Source of the DNA: Paenibacillus alba
GTDB taxonomy: Bacteria; Bacillota; Bacilli; Paenibacillales; NBRC-103111
Length of the DNA: 64,000 nucleotides
Direction of reading: 5' to 3'
Assembly (NCBI RefSeq): GCF_013204855.1
Contig: NZ_JABMKZ010000012.1
Coordinates: 1 to 64,000, forward strand
The notes beneath the pieces are model-generated. The model saw only the letters and a list, made by a program, of their open reading frames with translations. It did no database searches and was not told the origin of the DNA. Each line of letters starts with the position of its first letter. Position 1 is the stretch's first letter. The position numbers and the translations under genes were made by a program. Shown here in pieces: positions 1 through 7,905 of this stretch.

Positions 1-4
1 AATG

Positions 5-82
5 GGATTTAAATCCAAAAAATTCAGGGGGATCCCCCTGAATTCGTTCAGACAATAAACCTATTCATCGTCCCGATGAATA
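5..82. repeat. Cluster of three palindromes at the left edge
   Basis: Three separate perfect dyads follow one another: GGATTTAAATCC (5-16), a 24-bp uninterrupted palindrome centred on GGATCC (21-44, half site AATTCAGGGGGA), and a 9-bp-arm hairpin TATTCATCG/CGATGAATA with a 3-nt loop (62-82). No gene is visible in the first 365 bases. They could belong to a gene end or element lying left of the window. Function unknown. Confidence 0.6.
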
Positions 83-120
83 ACCCTACAAGACCTATTA
101 CACAAACTTCTTGACGCTAC

Positions 121-353
121 CCGCTCATCCAGAAAAAGCCTTAAAAGCCTGCACAAATGCAGGAATTTAATAGTTGCGGCTCTTCCAAGAGCAAAAAAGA
201 TGCATAATTGCAGGAATAGAGCAAGCAACTGGAGCTAGAGCTTGAAGAAAGAGGAGGCTCATCAAGAAATTATCAGAACCCGTAACAAGCTATAGTGAAA
301 AAGATCCGGACGCCATATTCCTCAAGTAGGTTTATCTACTTATGGGACAACCC
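121..353 (+). mobile_element. Decayed IS1182-like repeat element, copy 1 (truncated)
   Basis: This stretch matches two longer copies at 14883-15471 and 43691-44384. It starts inside the shared block (CCGCTCATCCAGAAAAAGCC) and keeps the TGCAGGAATTTAAT and GATGCATAATTGCAGG modules. It then has a short transposase-like relic with DPDAIF (about 302-316) behind a one-base frameshift. After that it jumps straight to the right-end hairpin (CTCAAGTAG GTTTAT CTACTTATGGGAC), so the MKEDH block seen in the other copies is deleted. The left terminal repeat is missing. It cannot encode a working transposase. Confidence 0.65.
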
Positions 354-365
354 CATTATTGTCGT

Positions 366-848
366 TCACCACTTGCGCAGTCCGATGACAAAAGCCCCCA
401 ATGACACGAGTGAAGCTAATGTCCGCACATGATTCCACGGTACCCAGCTAGCCAAATATTGAGTCCAGAGTTTAGCTCCTTCTGAGCTGCCAGGTGTCAC
501 CGCGGCTAAGGTGTCGTTAAGCGGCACGTTGAATATAACGGTCACCAGGAAGACACCGACGAAATAAAGGATGCTGCCGGCGAGCAGATAGGCGGCGCTT
601 GGTGTGCCCCATTTGAACAATGAATAAATCCCAATAATGATGCACAATAAGCTAGTTCCCATAAAGATCAAGCTAAACAACGGATTGAGTATGAGGATGT
701 TGATGGATTGCATCGTGGCAATCCCTTGTTCGGCCGGAAGGCGAGAGAGAGCTGCCATCACGGAAGTCGAAAAGGCGAAAAACAATCCAGCCATTAAGCC
801 GGAACCTAACGCGGAAGCAAAGATTAAGCCAAAGAGCAGGTTACCCAT
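366..848 (-). CDS. DUF1772 (anthrone oxygenase-like) membrane protein
   Basis: This 160-aa protein has four hydrophobic segments (about residues 5-30, 50-75, 85-108 and 140-158). It shows the DUF1772 signature: an N-terminal FFAFSTSVMAALSRLP, a central NVPLNDTLA and a C-terminal WNHVRTLASL. The family takes its alternative name from fungal anthrone oxygenases, but bacterial members are mostly uncharacterised inner-membrane proteins, so no reaction should be assumed. A GGGAGG ribosome site stands 7 nt before the ATG. It is transcribed alone, away from the next gene. Family assignment is confident; role is unknown. Confidence 0.8.
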   Translation of the reverse strand: MGNLLFGLIFASALGSGLMAGLFFAFSTSVMAALSRLPAEQGIATMQSINILILNPLFSLIFMGTSLLCIIIGIYSLFKWGTPSAAYLLAGSILYFVGVFLVTVIFNVPLNDTLAAVTPGSSEGAKLWTQYLASWVPWNHVRTLASLVSLGAFVIGLRKW

Positions 849-1005
849 GATTTGCTGCCTCCCATTCGGAGCTATCCTACGATTTTCTCCAATTATTTAC
901 CTATCTCATATGTATAATAAATCCCTTATTTTGTAAAGTGATTTATAGCAGGAATTTGATTTAGGAGTCGTCCATCCCCTATAGTGAGGACAGGAGGTGT
1001 TCGCT

Positions 1006-1164
1006 TTGAAAATTATGATTTCAGCTTCAGAAGCTATGGAAAAAGGCGTTTGGAATGACATTCTTCGTCTATTCGGCAGAGACAAGGATGAGGACTTTTG
1101 GCCTAAGGAGGAATTCATTTTGACAGAGGAGCAAGCTCTCACCCTGAAGCTTATTAAAAAATAA
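1006..1164 (+). CDS. Small conserved-looking hypothetical protein (52 aa)
   Basis: A TTG start lies 7 nt behind a near-perfect AGGAGGTG and opens a 52-codon frame starting LKIMISASEAMEKGVW and ending LTLKLIKK, followed directly by a bidirectional terminator. The strong ribosome site, the tight terminator and the charged, folded-looking composition argue that it is a real gene. I recall similar short proteins beginning M(K)IMISASEA in Paenibacillus genomes, but that is memory, not a search. No function can be given; a small cytosolic protein is expected since there is no signal peptide or membrane segment. Confidence 0.6.
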   Translation: MKIMISASEAMEKGVWNDILRLFGRDKDEDFWPKEEFILTEEQALTLKLIKK

Positions 1165-1179
1165 CGTGTTTAACGAGGA

Positions 1180-1210
1180 AAGGCACCCTTCCTAAGGGTG
1201 CTCTTTCATT
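1180..1210. terminator. Bidirectional terminator between the 52-aa gene and the VOC gene
   Basis: Stem GCACCCTT / AAGGGTGC with a CCT loop, followed by TCTTTCATTT on the plus strand and CCTTTCC on the minus strand. It lies between two convergent genes. Confidence 0.75.
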
Positions 1211-1661
1211 TGTGCGAGGAGACATTAAAATCAACTTCCTCTATGAATTCAATAACCTCGCCATTGGGACTATAAATAAGCGCATTGTTTACGATGAGCG
1301 GTGGTTGTCCGAGAGAAAGCCGGCTTGGCTCTGCGCAAATTTTTGCCCCGTGAGCAAGGGCTTTATGGTACACTTCTTCTGCATCATCCACATAAAAGGC
1401 CAAATGCAATAATGCCCCATGAGCAATCTCTTCTTCAGATGCAGCTTTCTTTCCTTGAGCAGGGATGACAGCCTCACGGTCAAAGATTTCTATGCAGGTT
1501 CGCCGATCAGCAGAAACCAGCATACAGGCTTCTTTGATTTGAAAAGAAGGCAAACTCCAATGATGGCCTCTTGTAAACCCTAAAACTTCGGTATAAAACC
1601 GAATAGTTCCTTGATAATCATTCGCTTGTATCGCCACATGGGCAAGGCCTCTTACGCTCAT
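1206..1661 (-). CDS. VOC (glyoxalase/bleomycin-resistance) family protein
   Basis: A 151-aa protein of the vicinal oxygen chelate fold with two beta-alpha-beta-beta-beta modules. LAHVAIQANDYQGTIRFYTEVLGF carries the first metal-ligand region (H) and the last strand ends SPNGEVIEFIE with the conserved acidic ligand. Such proteins bind a divalent metal and act as glyoxalases, dioxygenases or drug-binding proteins; the substrate here cannot be read. An upstream in-frame ATG at 1682 exists, but AAGGAGAG sits 8 nt before the ATG at 1661, so MSVRGLAHV is taken as the start. It is divergent from the Lrp-type regulator, which may control it. Confidence 0.75.
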   Translation of the reverse strand: MSVRGLAHVAIQANDYQGTIRFYTEVLGFTRGHHWSLPSFQIKEACMLVSADRRTCIEIFDREAVIPAQGKKAASEEEIAHGALLHLAFYVDDAEEVYHKALAHGAKICAEPSRLSLGQPPLIVNNALIYSPNGEVIEFIEEVDFNVSSHK

Positions 1662-1826
1662 CTCGAATCTCTCCTTGTACATAAGTTATTATTTTCATTA
1701 TAGGTATTTGACTATAAGGAATACATATGAAAGATAAGGGTTTTATAGTAAAATAGTTAATTAAATAACTTATTTGAGCTGTAATATCTTATTTTATAAG
1801 TTGAATTTTGGAGGCGTTATATAGCT

Positions 1827-2261
1827 ATGAATCATCAAATTGATGATATTGATAGAAAGATTATGAAATTACTTCAGCATAATGCGCGAATGCCTATCTC
1901 TCAGATCAGTAAAGAAATCGCGATGTCGCAGCCCTCTGTGAAAGAAAGGATATTAAAGCTAGAGGATAAAAAAATTATTTCCGGGTACAGCACTGTATTT
2001 AATCTGCGGGATCTGAATCGAGGCACGAGCACGTTTATTTTGATTAAAACCGAGCATTGCCAAGAGCTTGTTGACTTTTGCGAAGCGGCTAAGGAGGTCA
2101 CTGATTTATTTCGCATTAGTGGGGAATTCAACTATCTGATCAAAGTACAAACGGCTTCCATTGAGGAAGTTGCCGAGTTTCAAGACTCGCTTGTAAAGAT
2201 AGGCCCTTCCAAATCTCATATTTGTTTGAAAAATATTTTAGAAAACAGAATATTACTCTAA
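1827..2261 (+). CDS. Lrp/AsnC family transcriptional regulator
   Basis: A 144-aa protein with an N-terminal winged helix-turn-helix (about residues 4-60: IDRKIMKLLQHNARMPISQISKEIAMSQPSVKERILKLE in pieces) followed by the RAM/ACT-like ligand domain (about 65-144, FRISGEFNYLIKVQ). Its length is normal for the family. Members bind amino acids or related small molecules and often regulate the adjacent divergent gene, here the VOC protein. A GGAGG ribosome site precedes the ATG at 1827. The effector is unknown. Confidence 0.85.
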   Translation: MNHQIDDIDRKIMKLLQHNARMPISQISKEIAMSQPSVKERILKLEDKKIISGYSTVFNLRDLNRGTSTFILIKTEHCQELVDFCEAAKEVTDLFRISGEFNYLIKVQTASIEEVAEFQDSLVKIGPSKSHICLKNILENRILL

Positions 2262-2335
2262 ATGAATCCAGCATGTTTCTGCTAACATAGAAGTCATAGA
2301 ATATCTGTTTATATCCGGCGCGGGGGCTAGCATCA

Positions 2336-4138
2336 ATGAGCTACAATATGTATTTATCTGCACTTCTAATGGCAGCAACTTGCTGCTCACTCGCTATTTC
2401 ATATCTTTGCTGGAAAAGAAGAGAGCTTCCCATTGCGATCAGCTATGGTTTGGGGATGCTAACCGGTGCCTTCTATACGTTTGGATATGCCTTCGAAATT
2501 GTCAGTACCTCCTTGGAACATATACGCTTCTGGCTGCGGATTGAATACATGGGTATACCTTTCGGGACAGTCTTATGGTTTATCATGGTCTTGCAATATA
2601 CAGGACGCCAAGCGCTTGTTCGCAAATGGCTTGTTGCTGCGCTTATGATTGTACCTACCATTACGTTCGTTTCACATCATACGAATGAATTGCATCATCT
2701 CTTTTATAAAAGTATGACACTTAATTATTCAGAGGGATTCCCGCTAGTCACTTTGGTCAAAGGACCTTTATACAAGCTTCATGTCTATTATTCCTATTCT
2801 TTTTTTGTAGTAGGCATGGTTTTGATGATTCAAATGTTTATCAAAGAAAAGCTGCGAATGAAGAAACAAGTTGCTCTGATGATTATTGGCTCATGGGGAC
2901 CATACGGCTTTACACTGGTTTATTTGAGCGGTGTTATCTATATGCCTATTGATATTTCACCGTTCGGATTTATTATCTCAGGCGTGTTTTATATGTGGGG
3001 CATTTATCAATTTAATATGCTGCGATTAGCTCCTTTGGCCTTGCAAAAGGTGTTTGCTTCCATGCAGGATGCGGTTATCGTGTTCGATTTGGATAATAGT
3101 CTGACTAGCTTTAATCAGTCTGCCAAGCGCGTTATTGCCGGAATCAACAGTAAGTGGATCGGACAGCCTGCGGTCCAAGTATTTAGCCAGTATCCCGTGC
3201 TGCTGGACAAGATAAAGCAAGGCCCCTTTATGGAAGGCAAGGTCCAACTTGCAGGCCATGCAGATGAGCAATTTTATAACGTCCATGTGTCCTTTATTAA
3301 TGATAAAAACCAAAAACCTGTAGGCAAAATGCTTTTGTTAAGCGATGTAACAGACATGGTACGCTCCGAGATCACCCTGCTTGAGAATGCGAAACAGCTG
3401 CGGGAACTTAATACGTTTAAGGATAAAATGTTTAGTGTAGTGGCCCATGATATTCGTGATCCTTTGGCTGTGCTCGTCAATCTGATGGAGCTGATGGAAG
3501 AGGAAATGCAGACCTATGGGGAGGATCAGCAAGAAATTGTGAACGAAATGGGCCAGCAAATTCATAATACCTTTACCTTGGTAGAAAGCTTATTGGAATG
3601 GTTCCGGAGCCAGAGCGGAGGTATGATTTTCAAGCCAGTGGAAAGAGATTTGGCGCAAACCATTCAAATCAGTTTACGGTTATTGCTCGTCCGTAGTGAG
3701 AATAAGCAGATACAAATTATTTCCGAAATTCCCAAAGATACATTCGTTTATGCCGATAAAGAAATGCTTGATTTGATTGTTCGGAACCTGCTGTCCAATG
3801 CAATTAAATTTACAGATTTCGGAGGCATCATCCGATTAAAGGCAGAACACAGAGATCATAAAGTGGTCGTTTCAGTAAGCGATACAGGGGATGGAATCAC
3901 TTCGGATCAAGCCAGTATGCTGCTGCAGGAGGACTACCCGGTTTCTTCAACGGGAACAGCCGGAGAGAAGGGGGTTGGATTAGGACTTACGTTATGCAGA
4001 GAGTTCGTTCACTTAAATGGGGGAGAAATCTGGTTTGACAGTACACCTGCGCAAGGAAGCACCTTCTATTTCTCTATCCCTACGCTTTCGGAAGCTTCAT
4101 CTAAACAATCAGACAGCTTAATAGGGGGACGGGCATGA
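2336..4138 (+). CDS. Sensor histidine kinase with 7TM N-terminus, PAS and kinase core
   Basis: A 600-aa membrane kinase. Residues 1-230 hold seven hydrophobic segments, matching the N-terminal 7TM sensor module found in Gram-positive kinases. A PAS-like segment follows (about 235-345, ASMQDAVIVFDLDNSL). The H-box is VVAHDIRDPLAVL with the phospho-acceptor His371. The ATPase domain has the N-box (IVRNLLSNAIKFT), G1 (VSDTGDGI) and G2 (GVGLGLTLCREF). It overlaps the downstream response regulator by 4 nt (ATGA), so the two should be made together as a two-component pair. The signal is unknown. The next genes encode large secreted proteins, which makes envelope or surface-protein control a reasonable guess. 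Confidence 0.88.
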   Translation: MSYNMYLSALLMAATCCSLAISYLCWKRRELPIAISYGLGMLTGAFYTFGYAFEIVSTSLEHIRFWLRIEYMGIPFGTVLWFIMVLQYTGRQALVRKWLVAALMIVPTITFVSHHTNELHHLFYKSMTLNYSEGFPLVTLVKGPLYKLHVYYSYSFFVVGMVLMIQMFIKEKLRMKKQVALMIIGSWGPYGFTLVYLSGVIYMPIDISPFGFIISGVFYMWGIYQFNMLRLAPLALQKVFASMQDAVIVFDLDNSLTSFNQSAKRVIAGINSKWIGQPAVQVFSQYPVLLDKIKQGPFMEGKVQLAGHADEQFYNVHVSFINDKNQKPVGKMLLLSDVTDMVRSEITLLENAKQLRELNTFKDKMFSVVAHDIRDPLAVLVNLMELMEEEMQTYGEDQQEIVNEMGQQIHNTFTLVESLLEWFRSQSGGMIFKPVERDLAQTIQISLRLLLVRSENKQIQIISEIPKDTFVYADKEMLDLIVRNLLSNAIKFTDFGGIIRLKAEHRDHKVVVSVSDTGDGITSDQASMLLQEDYPVSSTGTAGEKGVGLGLTLCREFVHLNGGEIWFDSTPAQGSTFYFSIPTLSEASSKQSDSLIGGRA

Positions 4139-5268
4139 AGGTCATTTGTATTGATGATGAGAAAGCGATGCATTTAATTATGAAGCGTATGCTCTCCAAA
4201 GTGAAGGAGGTCGAAATTGTAGGCAGCTTCATGGATACGGCAGCAGCTTATTCTTATTTGATGAATCATGATGTGGACCTTATCTTTGTAGATATTAGCA
4301 TGCCGAAGGAGAATGGACTGGAATTTGCCGAACGATTGCGGGAGAGCGGCAATGAAGTGAAGATCGTCTTTATAACCTCTCATAAGGAATATGCCTTGTT
4401 TGCCTTCGATGTCCATGCTTTCGACTATATTGTCAAACCCGTTGTGCAAGAAAGACTGCACAAAACGATGGAGAGAGCGATGGCCAAAAAACAACCAGCC
4501 CCCCTTGTACGGACGGAACGAGAGCCCATTTTCAAAGAAATTAAGTTCAATTGCTTAGGCGAAATTGATATTCAAAGTACACAAGGGATGCGGGCCAAGT
4601 GGAAATCAAGTAAAAGCATAGAGCTCTTTGGATATTTGCTGATTCAAAAAGAGAGGCTTGTCTCCCGTACGAGGCTCATTGACGATATGTTTGGCGACAT
4701 GCCGCAGAAGAATGCGGAAATGTATTTAAATACGACAGTCTATAAGCTCCGCAAGGTGTTGGACGCCTTTGGCTTAAAGGAAATCTTGCATTCTGACAGC
4801 AATCATTATGCACTCAGCCTGAATCAAGTGAAGGTTGATCTTTTGAGATTTGAAGAAGGCTGTAGGCAATTGCCTGTGGTGGACGAGTCCAATTTGGAAC
4901 AAGCCTTAGAGATTGAACAGCTGTATGCGGGCGACTTATTCGGAGATACTGCCTTTGCTTGGGCACTGAACGAAGTTGAACGCCTAGCGCTTCTGTATAC
5001 CTCTTTTACCCAGCGCTTAAGTGCCGCCTTGTTAGAAAAAGGAGATACGCAGGTTGCCATCCGATTGCTCTCCAAGCTCATGACACGGAATGAACTGGAT
5101 GAAGGTTCTTTCATATTGCTAATGAAGGCTTTGGCTCAGCAGGAGAATAAAGAGGCGTTGACTCGGCAATACATGCAATATGCAGGAAACTTGGATAAAG
5201 AAATGGGCTTAAAGCCATCTCGTGAGGCTGCTGAATTATATACGCAATTGCTTTCGGAGCTGTTTTGA
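4135..5268 (+). CDS. Response regulator with SARP-type DNA-binding and BTAD domains
   Basis: A 377-aa regulator. Receiver at 1-120 with acidic pocket D7/D8, phospho-acceptor Asp53 (FVDISMP) and Lys in DYIVKP. An OmpR/SARP-like winged helix (about 145-235, SIELFGYLLIQKERLVSRTRLIDDMF in pieces) is followed by a bacterial transcriptional activator domain of helical repeats (about 240-377, ALEIEQLYAGDLFGD, ending PSREAAELYTQLLSELF). Receiver-SARP-BTAD is a recognised architecture in Paenibacillus and relatives. It is translationally coupled to the 7TM kinase upstream and followed by a terminator, so the pair forms its own transcript. Targets are unknown. Confidence 0.85.
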   Translation: MKVICIDDEKAMHLIMKRMLSKVKEVEIVGSFMDTAAAYSYLMNHDVDLIFVDISMPKENGLEFAERLRESGNEVKIVFITSHKEYALFAFDVHAFDYIVKPVVQERLHKTMERAMAKKQPAPLVRTEREPIFKEIKFNCLGEIDIQSTQGMRAKWKSSKSIELFGYLLIQKERLVSRTRLIDDMFGDMPQKNAEMYLNTTVYKLRKVLDAFGLKEILHSDSNHYALSLNQVKVDLLRFEEGCRQLPVVDESNLEQALEIEQLYAGDLFGDTAFAWALNEVERLALLYTSFTQRLSAALLEKGDTQVAIRLLSKLMTRNELDEGSFILLMKALAQQENKEALTRQYMQYAGNLDKEMGLKPSREAAELYTQLLSELF

Positions 5269-5288
5269 AATAGAAGGAAAATAATAAA

Positions 5289-5318
5289 TAGGGCCCCAGA
5301 ATCATGGTGGCTCTTTTT
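5289..5318 (+). terminator. Terminator after the two-component pair
   Basis: AGGGCCCCA pairs with TGGTGGCTCT (one G-U pair and one bulged T), followed by a TTTTT run. Confidence 0.65.
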
Positions 5319-5417
5319 GCTGTCGAAGTTTGTCATTTTCTGGTCATTGGGGTCAGGTATACTTGGTTTTAGAGGGAAGAAATAACAAACAACTATATTT
5401 AGGAGTGAGGAAATCAG

Positions 5418-7862
5418 ATGGGAAGTAATCGTGGAATAAACAGGTCAGGATTTCTAGGTGTTTTATCAAAAATGATGGCGATTGTATTAGCCGTCATGAC
5501 GGTTATCACAGTTTCACCTACAGGAAGTTATGCAACAATGCCTACGGCAATTACTTCGGCATCAGCAGTTGTAAGTAATAATAACACAACGGTAACAGTT
5601 ACATTTAATACGTATGCGACTCCAACTACCGATTTAGTAGATTTAAAATCAAAGATCCAAATTGGGCGTTCCGGCGCCAACTCATTCGTTGATCTTTCGG
5701 CGGATAATGCCAATAACACGATTAGTATGGTAGATGGGACATTGTTCATTACTTTAGGCACTCCCTTAACAGGTATAACCAATGCCATTAATGTTAAAAC
5801 AGGCTCCTTAATGAATAGAGATGGAATTGCCTCAAACACCGACGTGGTCGTCTCCAATATCTCCGCGCGTGATATTACTGCGCCTGCATTCATTGGTTCG
5901 ACTTCTGGTAATCAAGGCAGAAACGTAGATTTGAATTTTGATGAAGATCTCTTTATTAATGCCCCAGACGACTCCAACAATGACCAAATTCAAACATTCT
6001 TAAAAAGTAATTTGAGTGTTTCAACAGATGGCGTGAATTTCTCTCCTTTCTTAGAAACAGGTATAGCACGTAAAAATAATTCAAGAGTCATTCATTTAGA
6101 ATATCCTAATAACATGAAGATTATTTTAGGTGCCAACACGATTGTCAAAATTGCTAGTGGCACTATAAGAGATGCAGAAGGTAATATCAACCAAGAAATG
6201 AAGCTACCGGTTAGCCCTCCAGTCATTCAAAGTACAGAAGTTAGTAGTGACAATCATAAAGTAACGATTACCTTTGATAAGGATATTTATGAGAACACAA
6301 ATGGATCCAATTTGAAAGGCCGTATTTATTTATATAAAGGCGACAGCTCAAATGGTAAAGGATTAGTTGCTACGGATACAGTATCCATCACTAGTAATAA
6401 ACTAATTATTGATTTTACAGAGGCTCTCACAGGTGCAAGCAATCAAATTTCGATAGGTGGAAATACGATTAGAGATTCTTATGGAAATACACAAGGTGAC
6501 GATAGATTAACGGCTGTATTCCAAGCGAATGCTGGGGGTGTAGACCCTAACCCGAAAGATACTACAATGCCTAAATTTTTATATGCTACTTTTCCGAATT
6601 TTCAAGATTTAACGCTTGTTTTCGATGAAGATGTCTTCAATGCTAAAAATGATATTCCTGATTTTTTAAAAAATGTCCAGTGGTATGAAAATGGTTGGTT
6701 TTACACTCTTCCTGCTAATACAACGGTAACGTTCTCGGACCATAAGGCACTCATTCATTTTGCAGTTCCATTGACAGGGTCTCAATTCTATTTTAGTTTT
6801 TATCCCGGTCATTTTAAAGATGCTTCAGGTAACATATTAACTGGATATGCTGAAACCAACTGGTTTTATACAGTTACACCAAATTTAGCTCTTCGCGAAA
6901 GTTACTTTTCACAAGAAGGTCGTTGGTTAAGTTTAGCGTTTAAGCAAAATAATGTAGATATTAATCTAGTGGATCAAACGATTGTGGGCGGAATAAGTCA
7001 ATTACATGGAAAAATTACAATTTCATTAGATAATGGCTTAACTTACACAGATTTGAATCCGCAAGATATTGTTTCTGTTCAAGGTAATAAAATAAATATC
7101 TTCTTTCACAATGCGATAAAGCAAGGCTCTATCAAAGTCAAAGTTGAAGAGAAGGTGGTTAGCAATCAATATGATACGTATCGCAATGAAGCATTAGATG
7201 AACTGATTGCCTCTAGAACTCCTGAAATTACAGGTTATTTATTAAGCAATATAGCAAGTGAGTTTGTATTTACAGATAATGATGCATGGAGAACCAAAGT
7301 TAGAGCAGTTAATGTATTCGATGAAAAAGTGGAAACGTATAGAGAATTGACTAGTTCTGAGTATTCCCTTTCGGCAGGTAAACTTACTATTGCCAAAGGT
7401 GTTTTCCAAGAGGGGCAATCCTATCAAGTTTATATTGATGCCGATGGTTACAGCACCCAATATTTTGGGGGCTACGCCTATAAGTCATCTGAAATATTCT
7501 ATATGACTGCACCGGCAGTCACTGCAGAAAACGGAATTACTGCAAAGATTAATTTAGTAAATAATGCTAATAAAAATAGTAGCAATGGGAACCAAACGGT
7601 TATTTTTGAGTTATTTAACGGAGCAAGTCCAGTAAGTATTGTTGCGTCTAATTTAAAAATCGGTACAGGAACATACTCAGCTAACTTTAATGTTGCGGAT
7701 GCCGGGACGAATACGAATTATACCGTAAAAGCATTTGTCGTTAGCCAGTACAGCAATAGTTCAACCAATATCGGATTAAATCTAGCAACAGTAAAAACGC
7801 AGTTTGAGCTAGATCAAGCCTTGCTTAACGGGAATAACAACAATAATAATGAAGAAGATTGA
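5418..7862 (+). CDS. Large secreted protein with repeated SwmB/Ig-like domains and a DUF1533 (Shr-like) domain
   Basis: An 814-aa exported protein. The signal peptide (about residues 1-40) has a long hydrophobic core and an AxA-like site before TMPTAI. The middle has four or so modules of about 110-130 residues with the same plan (VTVTFN/LTLVFDED, then LTGASNQISIG/LTGSQFYFSF, then RDSYGN/KDASGN), resembling SwmB-type or bacterial Ig-like folds. Near the C-terminus, FTDNDAWRTKVRAVNVF ... YQVYIDADGY fits DUF1533, the haemoglobin-interacting domain named from Shr. The protein ends in an Asn-rich tail with EED. The gene reads more AT-rich than its neighbours. A GAGG site stands 7 nt before the ATG, and the SLH protein starts about 40 bp downstream, so both are probably co-transcribed and act at the cell surface. 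Partner and ligand unknown. Confidence 0.7.
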   Translation: MGSNRGINRSGFLGVLSKMMAIVLAVMTVITVSPTGSYATMPTAITSASAVVSNNNTTVTVTFNTYATPTTDLVDLKSKIQIGRSGANSFVDLSADNANNTISMVDGTLFITLGTPLTGITNAINVKTGSLMNRDGIASNTDVVVSNISARDITAPAFIGSTSGNQGRNVDLNFDEDLFINAPDDSNNDQIQTFLKSNLSVSTDGVNFSPFLETGIARKNNSRVIHLEYPNNMKIILGANTIVKIASGTIRDAEGNINQEMKLPVSPPVIQSTEVSSDNHKVTITFDKDIYENTNGSNLKGRIYLYKGDSSNGKGLVATDTVSITSNKLIIDFTEALTGASNQISIGGNTIRDSYGNTQGDDRLTAVFQANAGGVDPNPKDTTMPKFLYATFPNFQDLTLVFDEDVFNAKNDIPDFLKNVQWYENGWFYTLPANTTVTFSDHKALIHFAVPLTGSQFYFSFYPGHFKDASGNILTGYAETNWFYTVTPNLALRESYFSQEGRWLSLAFKQNNVDINLVDQTIVGGISQLHGKITISLDNGLTYTDLNPQDIVSVQGNKINIFFHNAIKQGSIKVKVEEKVVSNQYDTYRNEALDELIASRTPEITGYLLSNIASEFVFTDNDAWRTKVRAVNVFDEKVETYRELTSSEYSLSAGKLTIAKGVFQEGQSYQVYIDADGYSTQYFGGYAYKSSEIFYMTAPAVTAENGITAKINLVNNANKNSSNGNQTVIFELFNGASPVSIVASNLKIGTGTYSANFNVADAGTNTNYTVKAFVVSQYSNSSTNIGLNLATVKTQFELDQALLNGNNNNNNEED

Positions 7863-7905
7863 TTTTTAGAAAAAAATGGTTAAATCGAAAGTGAGGAACG
7901 CAAAA

